Below, piece after piece: positions 9,401-18,208 of a stretch of DNA of 64,000 nt (positions are counted from its first letter, which is position 1; the number at the start of each line of letters is the position of its first letter). Below the pieces are notes generated by a model. The model was given only the letters and a program-made list of their open reading frames with translations, ran no database searches and was not told where the DNA came from. The stretch is from Lentilitoribacter sp. Alg239-R112 (GTDB taxonomy: Bacteria; Pseudomonadota; Alphaproteobacteria; Rhizobiales; Rhizobiaceae), in NCBI RefSeq assembly GCF_900537175.1, contig NZ_LS999833.1, positions 1,550,001 to 1,614,000 of the forward strand, written 5' to 3'. Both the position numbers and the translations under genes were made by a program.

Positions 9401-9590
9401 GAAGACGTTCTGCATCGGTGGGGCTTATGCCATCCAATCCAGTTGAAACATAAACCAATGGCAAAGGCACTTCTGGATCGGATTCTTTAGGTATTGAATT
9501 GTAAGCTACGGCGCCAACCATTATGATGATCAGTAAGAGCAGCACGACCACTCGGCTGCGCGAGAAAGCAGCATCTATAAGGAGATTCAT
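6495..9590 (-). CDS. RND efflux transporter, inner-membrane permease
   Basis: A 1031-residue proton-driven drug/solute exporter of the AcrB/HAE type. The first membrane helix is VVVLLLLIIIMVGAVAY (about 13-30), followed by the porter domain, helices at about 335-490, a second porter domain and helices at about 860-1020. The proton-relay helix reads VVGMLVDGAIV, so only one of the two Asp of AcrB is kept, and the helix that carries AcrB Lys940 reads VVNNNIVLID, with Asn there. This pattern suits the branch of RND permeases distinct from AcrB itself. It overlaps the adaptor gene by four bases (ATGA), indicating coupled translation. It should use a TolC-type channel; one is encoded at 13583-14935, although not in this operon. 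Substrate unknown. Confidence 0.94.
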   Translation of the reverse strand: MNLLIDAAFSRSRVVVLLLLIIIMVGAVAYNSIPKESDPEVPLPLVYVSTGLDGISPTDAERLLLEPLESEFAAIAGLDRMESHASEGFASVQLEFQAGGDIDEALDKVREAADRAAGDLPEDAHDITITEINTALFPIVTVILSGSIPERALNQLAEDVQEKIEGLPGVLEVDIGGKRDEFLEVLIDPTVFQTYNLSFEEVIGQIQRNNQLIAAGSIENGSGRVVLKVPGLIEDLDDVLTMPVKVRDGTVVTFSDVASIRRAFDDPTGFARINGQPALAMEVKKRSGANIIETVAKVKEQIESMKSDWPDAIEVTYLQDQSEPVKTFLSDLEANVIAAVILVMIVIVFALGPRSAILVGLAIPGAFLAGVTAIWMMGYTMNIVVLFSLILVVGMLVDGAIVTTELADRKLQEGATAKDAYAFAAKRMAWPIIASTATTLSVFFPLLFWTGLVGEFMKFLPITVLLTLFASLFMALIFIPVIGGLIGKRQPQTAKSKAVLHAAEIGDPRKMSGLVGLYVHVLEWSILRPGTTVLLAVAMLLGAFGLYGQLGKGVTFFPSVEPEFMQVQVRARDNISIYERDRLVRLVENRLLKYGEVSSVYARSMMSAGQGDEETVGSIQLELTDWDERRTAAEIGEEIRQDVSDIAGINVQVQTESGGPSGGKPINLQLRVQDAKAQSEAVNVVRSAMAKIGGFTDITDTRPLPGVELSINVNRVEAARFGADVSLLGQAVQLLTQGIKIATFRPGDIDGTLDIRIRFPYQDRSLAELGSLRVPTSSGLVPISNFVDFSPAERVGTIRRIDELRVVTIEANVAPGILVNDQVSELTSALNEGILPDGVDFVFAGEAEDQNEAMVFLVGAFISAIVLMFMILLLQFNSFYQALIVMSAIVFSVAGVLLGLLITGRPFGIVMGGIGVIALAGIVVNNNIVLIDTFNQLKRDGQSSLEAALRTGAQRLRPVLLTSITTALGLMPMVIGLNINFFTRDIVYGAPSTQWWTELSSAIAGGLVVATVLTLIVTPAMLMLGEKKQQK

Positions 9591-10750
9591 TTATCCGCAC
9601 CTTTTGATGCCGTATCAACTTGCGAACGGACGAGTTCACCATCGCGAACATATCCTTGTCCCACGGTTATTATTTTAACCCTCTCGGGCAAACCCGTTAC
9701 CCAGATACCCTCGATTTGAGCGCGAACAACTTCAATTGGGTAGAACCTAACCGTGTCCTGTTCATCAACGACTTTAACACCAAGTGCACCATCCTGATTG
9801 AGCGAGACAGCTGAAGGGGATAGGAAATGTGCATTAACTTGACCAACGGGAATTTGAATTTTCGCAGATATCCCAGCAGGGATAGCGCCATCACTATTGG
9901 GAACATCAATTTCTGTTAAAAACGTTCGGGTATCTTGAGCCGCTGACGTGCCTACAAATGATACCGAACCTGCTCGTTCCTCACCCGTAATGAAAAGTAC
10001 TCGCGCAGGCTGATCATTTTGAAGTTGGCGCAGTGACTGTTGTGGCACCTGAATAGCCACTGTTAGTGGGGCGTTATCCACAATTCTACCTACGTCGTTG
10101 CCGGATTGAATAAACTCACCACGGTCCAAACTCAGAGTTTCTATACGTCCGGCGAAGGGAGCCGAAATGATGGTATCAGCTAAGGCTTCTTCCGCGGCAG
10201 TCAATTGCGCACGTGCAGAGGCAAGTGCAGCTTCGGTTTCAGTAACTCGAGCTACCGTCGCAACACCTTGTTCTTTAAGTTTGCTAGCGCTAGTAAAGTC
10301 TCGCTGAGCTCTTTCGAGTTCAGCGCGCGAACGCATAAGATTTGCTTCTTTTTCAGCTGTTTCAAATCGAGCAATGACGCTACCCGCCTCGACATCCTGA
10401 CCCTTCGTGACAAACACTTCAGCAATCTGGCCGGAGGTTTCTGCTCGAATAGCCGTATCTCTATCAGGAAGCGCCTGACCTTCGGCTTGAAAAAACTGCG
10501 TTACAGGTTTTGCCGATGATAGTTTCACGACAACGGCAACTGGCAAAATTTCAATTTGTTCAGCGGTCTCTAGTTTGTCTTCAGATGGAAATATAAAACC
10601 ACTACCCATCCATATGATCAGAGCAACCGAGAGAATTAGTGCACCCCAAAAAGAGAAACCAGCTCCACGGTCGTCGGTAAACTCTAAAACTTCAACCGAA
10701 GATATGTCGTTATCAATTTCTGCCATGTATTCGTTCCATTTCAGGTCCAT
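9587..10750 (-). CDS. RND efflux periplasmic adaptor (membrane fusion protein)
   Basis: A 387-residue HlyD/AcrA-type adaptor and first gene of the pump operon. It has one N-terminal membrane anchor (FWGALILSVALIIWMGSGF, about 33-51), a biotinyl-lipoyl-like half (AIRAETSGQIAEVFVTKGQD and its partner ISAPFAGRIETLSLDRGEF), a coiled-coil hairpin in between rich in Ala/Glu/Arg (about 130-185), and a beta-barrel domain. It links the permease to an outer-membrane channel. A second in-frame ATG at codon 9 has a better upstream purine tract (GGAACGA), so the true start may be 10726. No intact regulator is adjacent; a TetR relic lies downstream of the permease. Confidence 0.93.
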   Translation of the reverse strand: MDLKWNEYMAEIDNDISSVEVLEFTDDRGAGFSFWGALILSVALIIWMGSGFIFPSEDKLETAEQIEILPVAVVVKLSSAKPVTQFFQAEGQALPDRDTAIRAETSGQIAEVFVTKGQDVEAGSVIARFETAEKEANLMRSRAELERAQRDFTSASKLKEQGVATVARVTETEAALASARAQLTAAEEALADTIISAPFAGRIETLSLDRGEFIQSGNDVGRIVDNAPLTVAIQVPQQSLRQLQNDQPARVLFITGEERAGSVSFVGTSAAQDTRTFLTEIDVPNSDGAIPAGISAKIQIPVGQVNAHFLSPSAVSLNQDGALGVKVVDEQDTVRFYPIEVVRAQIEGIWVTGLPERVKIITVGQGYVRDGELVRSQVDTASKGADK

Positions 10751-10951
10751 TATTCGAAACTATTTTTTAGCAATATGTTTCTGTATCTGTTTCAACCTAT
10801 CAGAGTTCGGATGAGGTGCAAATCGAGAGGTTAGCTCTTCTTCGCGCAATAAAGAATCTGACGTACTTTGCAAGAGATTTTTCGATGGCCAACCTATGTA
10901 TCTCACTTTTCGCAACTGTTGTGATAAATGCAGCCAATACGGGGAGAAAAT

Positions 10952-11167
10952 ATGGAATTCAACTTAATCATCCTATTCGTCGGATTTGTTGTCGGCTCTC
11001 GCATCATAGGTGGTGCTATCTATTCTGGTCTCGCATGTGTTGCTGATACCATTAAGGACAATCATGAGCAAACGAACACCCGATATAATATGCCTCGCGC
11101 GGATAAGTGCTCCAAAGGTTCTGTTTTGGCGTTCTGCCGAGAACATGTTCAAGGTTCTTGGATATAG
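10952..11167 (+). CDS. possible small membrane protein
   Basis: A 71-residue frame begins with ATG five bases after GGGGAG, a strong ribosome site. Residues 5-30 form one hydrophobic segment (IILFVGFVVGSRIIGGAIYSG), followed by a polar tail with Cys residues. No family is recognised. The rest of 10751-11284 shows no other gene. Kept at modest confidence because the ribosome site and helix agree. Confidence 0.35.
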   Translation: MEFNLIILFVGFVVGSRIIGGAIYSGLACVADTIKDNHEQTNTRYNMPRADKCSKGSVLAFCREHVQGSWI

Positions 11168-11284
11168 CGTTGAAATCGAAAACCAATATGTCGGTGAGCT
11201 AGATACATAACTAAGTCCGAGCACGTGAGTGGTACAATCCCACACCGAGGTTCTAAAAGCTATGTAGAATCAATAGACGTAAAA

Positions 11285-11374
11285 TGGCGGAGAGGAAGGG
11301 ATTCGAACCCTCGATACCATTCCTGGTATACTCCCTTAGCAGGGGAGCGCCTTCGACCACTCGGCCACCTCTCC
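11285..11374 (-). tRNA. tRNA-Ser (anticodon GCU)
   Basis: The minus strand reads GGAGAGGTGGCCGAGTGG at the 5' end, with anticodon GCT within CCCTGCTAAGG, a long variable arm typical of serine tRNAs, the T-loop GGTTCGAATCC and a 3' GGAGAG-complementary acceptor ending in an encoded CCA. The length is 90 bases. The anticodon reads AGC/AGU serine codons. Confidence 0.97.
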
Positions 11375-11570
11375 GGTAAACTGGTTTCTAATGATTTTTA
11401 GAGCTTTGGCAATAGGTGAACGGCATTGCGGAAGCAAAAAGTCTGTTTTTTCTTAATTCGCGTAAAATATACGAATAGATAAATGTGTCACTCTCAATTT
11501 TGCATCGGTTCAAATGATAGTTATGCTTATGGGAATTGATTCGAGCAATTTGACAACATAGAGGAATATT

Positions 11571-12038
11571 ATGCACAGGGTTGGAGTTCTACCATTCGAC
11601 ATTTTTGAAAACGAAATGGCGATGCTCTTTATCACATCTAAAACACGAGGACGATGGATCCCACCAAAGGGTCGCGCCAAAGATGGTGAAAGCCATGAGG
11701 ATGTCTGCCATAGAGAAGCATTCGAAGAAGCCGGCATTAACGGAACTGTCCTATCTGATTTTCCAATTACTGTTGTCATTAGCCGAACCAAGAATGGTGT
11801 GATCGAAAAGATACCAGTGACCTATTATCCGTTCTTAGTGGAATCACAGTCCAATGCTTGGCCAGAAAAAGACGAACGCGAAAGACACTGGGTAACGATG
11901 AAGGACGTGCAGAGGTTTGCTGACCGCAAAGATTTTTACAATCTTCTTGCCCAATTTGAAGAATTGACCCCTTGGATTAAAACAGCCGCGTTATTGCATA
12001 AATCAGAGCAGCCAAAAGCGCAGAAGCAGGCACAGTAA
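11571..12038 (+). CDS. Nudix hydrolase
   Basis: A 155-residue protein with a perfect Nudix box: GRAKDGE, seven residues, then REAFEEAGI (about 34-56), which binds the divalent metal that activates attack on a nucleoside-diphosphate linkage. The early WIPPKG motif and the WVTMKDV strand resemble small diphosphoinositol-polyphosphate/diadenosine-polyphosphate hydrolases found in rhizobia. The true substrate is not determined. The 3' end overlaps the convergent phosphate-transporter gene by 62 bases. The start is the ATG at 11571. Confidence 0.9.
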   Translation: MHRVGVLPFDIFENEMAMLFITSKTRGRWIPPKGRAKDGESHEDVCHREAFEEAGINGTVLSDFPITVVISRTKNGVIEKIPVTYYPFLVESQSNAWPEKDERERHWVTMKDVQRFADRKDFYNLLAQFEELTPWIKTAALLHKSEQPKAQKQAQ

Positions 12039-13470
12039 CAACCCAAGCAGCAGCAATGGACAGCACAAAACGGCGGCGAACTAACCTTCGCTTACGTTGA
12101 GCTTTGGAATTAACAATAGCATCCTCCGCTGTATCACTCAGGATGATATCTGCGCCATATTTGCGTCTTGCCGGATGCTCGGTATATTCGCGCAAAAATC
12201 CAACACCAAATACAGCACCCACCGCAATGTGTGTGGAGCTAACTGGTAAACCAAGTGCGGATGCTATCAAAACCGTAATGGCAGACGATAATGCAACACA
12301 ATATGCGCGCGGTGAATTCAATCGCGTTATTTTCTCACCAACAATACCGATTAACTTGGGACCAAAAAGGCCGAGCCCCAGGGCAATACCAAAAGCTCCA
12401 ACAACCATCACCCAAGTAGGAATGGACACTTGGCTGGAAAATTCAGCGCCCTCACCTATAGTAGAAACAATCGCCGCCAACGGTCCAACAGCATTTGCCA
12501 CATCGTTTGCGCCATGCGCGAAAGATAAAAATGCAACACCAATAATCAACGGCAGATCAAACAATCCATTGATATCTTTTTTCTTGTTTTGTAGTTTTGA
12601 GATCTTCTTTAAAATATATGGTCGTGAAGCCAGGAGAGCAAGAACAAACCCTATGAGGGCATAAATAGCGATTTCGGCAATTGAGGGCTTCCAGATCTTT
12701 TTAAGACCTTTCATAGCCATGTAAGCAACAAATGCGGCGGCCATAATACCGATTAATACGGGAACCCACGTTTTGGCTGCGGCTAACCGATCTGACACGT
12801 TAAGTATATTCACCTTGATGAATAGCAACAACGCAGCAGCGACCGCAGCACCAAAAACTGGCGAAATGACCCAGCTCGCAGCTATAGCAGACATCGTACT
12901 CCAATTAACCAAGCCAACACCAGCTGCGGCGATCCCTGCCCCTAAGACGCCACCCACAATCGAATGAGTGGTCGAAACAGGAGCACCAACAAATGTCGCC
13001 AGGTTGATCCAAACAGCAGCTGCAAGAAGCGCGCTAAGCATCAAATATCTAAAATCAATGACACTTATATTATCGCCTGGTGTAATAATCCCCTTAGATA
13101 CTGTTTTAACAACATCACCACCAGCCAATAAGGCGCCTGCACTCTCGCACACAGCTGCAATAACGATGGCCCAGAATACAGTGAGCACCTTGCCCCCAAC
13201 CGCGGGGCCCATATTATTGGCGACATCATTTGCTCCGATATTGATGGCCATATAACCGCCAATGACGGCAGCTATAACGATTAACAACGGCTCTTCTGAT
13301 ATGCCTGTTAGCCGCGTGCCAGCAAAAATAGCTATAAACGCAAGAAATATAACTGATATGCCAATAGGGATAATGACACTGCGAAGGCGCAAAGCCGTAG
13401 ATTGGGTATAATCCAATCTCCTTAGATCATTTACATATCGATGGTCAGGATTTTTTTTATTATCAGTCAT
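11977..13470 (-). CDS. pit: inorganic phosphate transporter, PiT family
   Basis: A 497-residue inner-membrane phosphate carrier with two homologous PHO4 halves. The signature is seen twice: INIGANDVANNMGP in the first half and FAHGANDVANAVGP in the second, each in a membrane hairpin; later SSTHIAVGAVFGVG also fits. About ten to twelve membrane helices are visible. Proton- or cation-coupled uptake of (metal-)phosphate is the known role. I place the start at the ATG at 13470 because GGGGAG lies six bases before it; the frame extends further upstream. No phoU-like gene is adjacent. The C-terminus overlaps the Nudix gene tail to tail. Confidence 0.95.
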   Translation of the reverse strand: MTDNKKNPDHRYVNDLRRLDYTQSTALRLRSVIIPIGISVIFLAFIAIFAGTRLTGISEEPLLIVIAAVIGGYMAINIGANDVANNMGPAVGGKVLTVFWAIVIAAVCESAGALLAGGDVVKTVSKGIITPGDNISVIDFRYLMLSALLAAAVWINLATFVGAPVSTTHSIVGGVLGAGIAAAGVGLVNWSTMSAIAASWVISPVFGAAVAAALLLFIKVNILNVSDRLAAAKTWVPVLIGIMAAAFVAYMAMKGLKKIWKPSIAEIAIYALIGFVLALLASRPYILKKISKLQNKKKDINGLFDLPLIIGVAFLSFAHGANDVANAVGPLAAIVSTIGEGAEFSSQVSIPTWVMVVGAFGIALGLGLFGPKLIGIVGEKITRLNSPRAYCVALSSAITVLIASALGLPVSSTHIAVGAVFGVGFLREYTEHPARRKYGADIILSDTAEDAIVNSKAQRKRRLVRRRFVLSIAAAWVVTVPASALLAALIYAITRLF

Positions 13471-13582
13471 GCGCATCTCCCCAAGTACAACAGCGGGTAC
13501 CCTAAACAGCATAATTTTGGGAGAAAAAACGGATCAAAACTGATCATACTTGTTAATAGCCTGTGGAAAAGAGACTATTCAA

Positions 13583-14935
13583 TCACTTAGTCACGGTTCT
13601 TAAACCAAACCACTTGTCTTCGACTTGCTTAAAATGGGCTTCAGGATTGTATCTTTTCGCATTCAGATTTAACCCATTAGCAGTCAACTGGCCTGTTGTA
13701 TAAAGAATATTATACGCAGCAACAATTGTATTACGTTGGGATTGTGCCAAAGCTTCTCTTGCACTTAAAACACTGGCTTGGGCATTTAGAACATCTAGCG
13801 TTGTGCGCTGACCAACTTTCCGCTCTTCTATTACACCAGACAAAGCCAAGCGGGCTGCTCTAACTTCTGCATTTCCAGCCTCTATGGAAGCTTTGGAGGA
13901 ATTAAAGCTTACCCAGGCATCGATAACAATTTGCTCAACTTGGCGACGAACAGAATCAAGCCTGATACGCGCTTCGCCCAATCTTTCCTTTGATTGTCTT
14001 ACACCAGCTGCATTTGCGCCACCACCATAGATCGGTATGGTTAAGCGAGCGCCAATTTGCGCACTCGTCACACCGCCATCAGCTTCCGTTAAAGCACCAG
14101 TGAGATTTACTCCGGGCAAAAGGGCACTTTGAGCGACATTTACATCAAATTCTGAAGCATCGATAAAGTGCTTGGCAGAAGCAAGTGCAGGATGGTTCTG
14201 CATACTTAAACCAAGAGCCAAATTCAAATTCTTAGGTATAAACTTGATCGGTATTTTGGGCACTTTTAACTTTGCGGGCTTAAGCCCGACAATTTGCTTA
14301 TAAACCGCACGAGAAGACCGCAAATTTGTCCTGGCTGCGGTAAGCTGCGCTTGTGCAGCCGCCAGCTGCGCCTGTGCCTGCGCTACATCGGTACGCGTAC
14401 CTTCACCAGCATTCAGACGTGCTTTTGACGCATTTAGCTGTTCAGCAAGAAAATCAAGGTTCTGTCTGCGAATACTCGATATTTGCTGATTAAGAAGAAC
14501 GTCAACATAAGCTTGCACACCGCCTATCAAAACATCCATCTCTGTGGATTTAAGGGTTGCACGACCAGCCAAAATTCGAGAGTTCGCCGCCAAAATGCTA
14601 TTCTTGGTTTTAAAACCATCAAACAATGCCTGCTTAACCGTCAATGAAACCTGGGCTGTCTTTGAAACCGTATTATTTGTATCAGAATATGTAGCTCTTG
14701 CCTCAGCCGCTACATTCGGACGACGACCAGCTTTGGCGATTGCTATACTCTCATCAGTCGCGCGTAATCCTGCACGGGCAGCTTCAATATCTGGATTAGA
14801 CTCATAAGCACGCGTAAGTGCGCCATACAAGGTTTCTGCATGGCTAGCCGCGGGCAAAGCCAATAATGAAAAAATGCAGAAAAATAGAAATCTTATCGAC
14901 GCTGACAACAACAACACTCCACGCAAAGGCGGCAA
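13583..14935 (-). CDS. tolC: TolC family outer-membrane efflux protein
   Basis: A 450-residue outer-membrane channel for type I secretion and RND export. An N-terminal signal peptide (FLFFCIFSLLALPAASHA, cleavage near residue 33) is followed by two repeats of the OEP domain (about 35-225 and 240-430), each with a long Ala/Gln-rich helical hairpin such as AGEGTRTDVAQAQAQLAAAQ. The second hairpin has VGQRTTLDVLNAQASVLSAR, the usual TolC signature. The gene is monocistronic in appearance. It could serve the RND pump at 6495-10750 and other exporters. Confidence 0.94.
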   Translation of the reverse strand: MPPLRGVLLLSASIRFLFFCIFSLLALPAASHAETLYGALTRAYESNPDIEAARAGLRATDESIAIAKAGRRPNVAAEARATYSDTNNTVSKTAQVSLTVKQALFDGFKTKNSILAANSRILAGRATLKSTEMDVLIGGVQAYVDVLLNQQISSIRRQNLDFLAEQLNASKARLNAGEGTRTDVAQAQAQLAAAQAQLTAARTNLRSSRAVYKQIVGLKPAKLKVPKIPIKFIPKNLNLALGLSMQNHPALASAKHFIDASEFDVNVAQSALLPGVNLTGALTEADGGVTSAQIGARLTIPIYGGGANAAGVRQSKERLGEARIRLDSVRRQVEQIVIDAWVSFNSSKASIEAGNAEVRAARLALSGVIEERKVGQRTTLDVLNAQASVLSAREALAQSQRNTIVAAYNILYTTGQLTANGLNLNAKRYNPEAHFKQVEDKWFGLRTVTK

Positions 14936-15097
14936 TCCCGCTTACAGAAATTTCATTAGACTATAAATGATGCGCATTAAACCTAATCACAAGGGTAAAA
15001 CAGATATCAACAGGAAAAGGACTTTATAAGTGGCGCTTGCGCAACAGCTAACAACTCATAGAAGCAACGATCATGAACGAAAGTTAGGCTAATCCAG

Positions 15098-15730
15098 TTA
15101 AAGAATTTCACCTGACATTATCACTTTGAACAACTTTTCGACCGTTTGGGCAAGTTTTTGATCAATAGTATCAAGATATTCTGTCCAATCAGTCAGTTTT
15201 TTCAGCTCCTCTTTCCCATCTGAAATTCCTCGCAGGGCCACCATAGGAACATCAAATTTCATACAGCTGCGCAGGATTGCAAACGATTCCATATCTACCA
15301 TCTCAGCATCAATATCTTTGTATGCATCCCCCGAGACGATGTTAGCACCAGTGGATAATCTCGCGGTGGGTACACCAGGAATTAGGAATGGAAGCGCGTT
15401 TTCAACTGGCAGGTCTAAAAAGGGAGTTTTACCTTTTTCAAAACCAAGGGGGGAAGCGTCCATATCCCGATAGGAAACACTTGTCGCTTGATAGACTTCC
15501 GCTTGTTTCAAAATAGACGATCCCGCAGAGCCAAGCGAAACCAATACATCCGGCAAGTCATTCCTTAGTGATAACTCTGCTAATGCATGGGTAACCTCAA
15601 CGGCAGATTCTACAGGACCTACGCCGCACATTAGCGGACTAAAGATTTGCTTAAGCTGCGTCCCATATTCTGGCTCAGCAGCCATAACGAATAAAATAGA
15701 CTTGGTTCCAACTTGTTTAAGAGCATACAT
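15098..15730 (-). CDS. mtnN: 5'-methylthioadenosine/S-adenosylhomocysteine nucleosidase
   Basis: A 210-residue phosphorylase-fold nucleosidase. It should split methylthioadenosine and S-adenosylhomocysteine into adenine and the thioribosyl product, recycling by-products of SAM use. Visible family segments are MCGVGPVESAVEVTHAL near residue 35-50, VSLGSAGS (about 65) and the substrate site VDMESFAILRSC (about 140-151) with the ribose-binding Glu; the catalytic Asp is in ALRGISDGKEEL. It is followed 19 bases upstream on the same strand by an amidotransferase and then AMP nucleosidase, forming a purine-nucleoside group. Confidence 0.9.
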   Translation of the reverse strand: MYALKQVGTKSILFVMAAEPEYGTQLKQIFSPLMCGVGPVESAVEVTHALAELSLRNDLPDVLVSLGSAGSSILKQAEVYQATSVSYRDMDASPLGFEKGKTPFLDLPVENALPFLIPGVPTARLSTGANIVSGDAYKDIDAEMVDMESFAILRSCMKFDVPMVALRGISDGKEELKKLTDWTEYLDTIDQKLAQTVEKLFKVIMSGEIL

Positions 15731-15749
15731 AGTAAATCCGTATCTGGAA

Positions 15750-16439
15750 TTATTTTTTAGTTTGCGATGTCAACATATCAACTATTTGAGACGTAATAGT
15801 GCTTACGTCCATCATTGGTTCCAAACTTGCTCGAGCAGTTGCAATTTGATGAGACGCAAGCAAGTCAGCTTTTACGTCGAGCAAGTCGAGGATAAATTCA
15901 GCGTCCATTTCTGGATGCCCCTGAAATGACAGCCCCCTTTCCCCATATGAAAGCGCCGCACACGCACAAAAGTCCGACGTCAAGATTAATGTAGAATCAG
16001 CAGGAGCTGCAAGTACTTGATCTTGGTGAAAGGCGTTTATTGGAAAGATTTTGCCATCAAAGTCTCGATATTCTTGTCTGCCTAATGCCCAACCATCTTT
16101 AAATTTTTCAACTTTACCACCGAGCGCCTGCGCCATTACCTGATGGCCAAAACAGATCCCAACAACGGGCTTGATTGCCACAAAGCAATCTCGGACGAAT
16201 TGTTCTAGTTCTGATATCCAGGTGAGCTTTTCATAAACGCCATGTTGCGAGCCTGTGATTAAATAAGAATCCGCCGCATGCACACTTATTGGAAACCTGC
16301 CACGATTGACCTCATAAACATCGAATTCAAAACCTTGCCCATCCAGCATTGTTTTGAACAGGTCTGCATTTGAACGATATTTTGCAGCAATCGCCTCACC
16401 TTGGTCGCCGGTTTGAAGAAGCCCAACCCTTACAGACAT
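15750..16439 (-). CDS. class I glutamine amidotransferase-like protein
   Basis: A 229-residue stand-alone GATase. The nucleophile elbow is VGICFGHQVMAQALGG with Cys near residue 95, and the catalytic His-Glu pair is in FQGHPEMD near 175, so the triad is complete. The family (GuaA amidotransferase-like) includes gamma-glutamyl hydrolases and poorly defined amidases, so the acceptor is not known. Lying between the MTA/SAH nucleosidase and AMP nucleosidase genes with short gaps, it probably belongs to the same operon and to purine/amine metabolism. Start ATG 16439. Confidence 0.88.
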   Translation of the reverse strand: MSVRVGLLQTGDQGEAIAAKYRSNADLFKTMLDGQGFEFDVYEVNRGRFPISVHAADSYLITGSQHGVYEKLTWISELEQFVRDCFVAIKPVVGICFGHQVMAQALGGKVEKFKDGWALGRQEYRDFDGKIFPINAFHQDQVLAAPADSTLILTSDFCACAALSYGERGLSFQGHPEMDAEFILDLLDVKADLLASHQIATARASLEPMMDVSTITSQIVDMLTSQTKK

Positions 16440-16475
16440 ATTTTCACATTTCTATTTGGATTCATCTGACAAAAA

Positions 16476-17966
16476 TTATTGAAACGGTGTTTCAGCAAAG
16501 CTACGAAGTTTACGAGAGTGCAGCCGTTCCGGTGGCATATCTGCCAACATCTCCATAGCTCGAATACCAATTTTTAAATGCTGATTGACCTGCGTTTTAT
16601 AAAACTCGGTTGCCATTCCGGGCATCTTCAGTTCACCATGCAATGGTTTGTCAGAAACACACAATAAGGTTCCATAAGGTACTCGAAACCTAAATCCGTT
16701 GGCTGCAATCGTCGCCGACTCCATATCAAGAGCAACAGCACGAGATTGAGATAAACGCTGAACAGGCCCCTTTTGATCTCGAAGTTCCCAGTTCCTGTTA
16801 TCAATTGTCGCTACTGTTCCAGTCCGCATGATACGTTTAAGGTCATAACCGTCATACCCGGTCACTTCCTCAACAGCATCTTGCAATGCAACCTGAATTT
16901 CCGCCAATGCAGGAATTGGAACCGACAGCGGCAAATCCGAATCTAGAACATGATCTTCACGTACATAGGCATGAGCCAGCACATAGTCACCCAACTGCTG
17001 ACTATTACGTAATCCTGCGCAATGCCCAAGCATCAACCATGCATGAGGGCGCAAAACCGCAATATGATCGGTGATTGTCTTCGCGTTTGATGGCCCCACA
17101 CCAATATTGACCATCGTTATACCGCCATGCCCTGACTTTGTCAGGTGATAGGCTGGCATCTGGGGCAATTTTACTTGCTTGTCAGAATTAGTATTTGACG
17201 TATTTGGGTATGTGGTAATATTTCCCGGCTCGACAAAACTATCATAGCCCCCCGTCCCATTTGCCATCATGTTTTTGGCATAATTGCAAAATTCATCGAT
17301 GTAAAACTGGTAATTCGTAAACAAAACGAAATTTTGGAAATGGTCTGGATGAGTAGCTGTATAGTGAGCTAGTCTGGCCAGAGAATAATCTACACGTTGA
17401 GCGGTAAATGGTGCAAGAGGTTTCGGCTCGCCTGGCTCTGGCTCAAACGTGCCATTGACAATGGAATCATCCATTGTAGCCAACTCAGGCGTATCAAAAT
17501 GATCCCGCAAGGAAAGCTTAAACTCCTCGCCCTTAGACGAACTTACGCTGGTTTCGCTGGTAATTGCGAAATGCAGAGGGATCGGAACATGCGATTCCCC
17601 GATCACAAACACAACATCATGGTTCTCTTGAATGATTTCTAGTTGTGCAGTCAAATAAGATCGAAATAGCGTGGGATCAGTTATTGTCGCACTGTAAACG
17701 CCTGGCGACGAAAAATGCCCAAATGAAAGCCGCGGATCAGTTTGGCCAAATGTATGACAGCTGATGCAAATTTCAGGATAATAAGCGCGATAAAATTTAC
17801 GAACGCTGGGAACAAAATTCTCAAAAGCATCTTGAATAAACTCTACATTCTTGTTGTAGAGCCTCTCCAATGCAGCAACGGCATCTTTTGGACTGCGAAA
17901 TTCTTGAGCTTCTTCGCGTTGTGGTGAAAGTATATTGTCAGAATTGGTGTGTAAATGTGTATCCAT
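16476..17966 (-). CDS. amn: AMP nucleosidase
   Basis: A 496-residue enzyme that hydrolyses AMP to adenine and ribose 5-phosphate, controlling the adenylate pool. It has the N-terminal AMN-specific domain (about 25-190) and a C-terminal nucleoside-phosphorylase domain (about 270-475), with GHGGITMVNIGVGPSNAK, WLMLGHCAGLRNSQ and DMESATIAANGFRFR as family markers; the Asp of CVSDKPLHGE is the likely catalytic acid. Length matches the family. It is first of three codirectional genes. Confidence 0.95.
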   Translation of the reverse strand: MDTHLHTNSDNILSPQREEAQEFRSPKDAVAALERLYNKNVEFIQDAFENFVPSVRKFYRAYYPEICISCHTFGQTDPRLSFGHFSSPGVYSATITDPTLFRSYLTAQLEIIQENHDVVFVIGESHVPIPLHFAITSETSVSSSKGEEFKLSLRDHFDTPELATMDDSIVNGTFEPEPGEPKPLAPFTAQRVDYSLARLAHYTATHPDHFQNFVLFTNYQFYIDEFCNYAKNMMANGTGGYDSFVEPGNITTYPNTSNTNSDKQVKLPQMPAYHLTKSGHGGITMVNIGVGPSNAKTITDHIAVLRPHAWLMLGHCAGLRNSQQLGDYVLAHAYVREDHVLDSDLPLSVPIPALAEIQVALQDAVEEVTGYDGYDLKRIMRTGTVATIDNRNWELRDQKGPVQRLSQSRAVALDMESATIAANGFRFRVPYGTLLCVSDKPLHGELKMPGMATEFYKTQVNQHLKIGIRAMEMLADMPPERLHSRKLRSFAETPFQ

Positions 17967-18037
17967 GTGACCTTATAGCGGAATAACGGTGACAGGAAAA
18001 TAACAGAATTCATCTCAGTGTCTTTTTTCACAATAGA

Positions 18038-18208
18038 TTATGCACCGCGTTGAATACTTTTAATAAGAACAAATCCAATGGCGTTGCTATCGTCGCCAAA
18101 ACCACGGTCTTGACTAAGAGCCATTGCACAAAGCGGTCCAGTTAAAACCGCCATCAAAAGAGAAACTCTAAAAACAATAGAAAAAGTTTGTTTAGCTGGC
18201 GTTCTCAT
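18038..18208 (-). CDS. small hypothetical membrane or secreted protein
   Basis: A 56-residue product starting at the ATG that overlaps the previous gene's stop by four bases (ATGA). Its N-terminal hydrophobic part (VFRVSLLMAVLTGPLCAMALS) looks like a signal peptide or anchor, followed by a short polar tail. No family is recognised. The overlap with the upstream small membrane protein is the chief evidence that it is real. Confidence 0.45.
   Translation of the reverse strand: MRTPAKQTFSIVFRVSLLMAVLTGPLCAMALSQDRGFGDDSNAIGFVLIKSIQRGA

Noticed and set aside
12104-12664. 186-codon plus-strand ORF opposite pit
   Set aside because: Low-complexity Pro/Thr/Ala product antisense to PiT signature motifs; a shadow frame.
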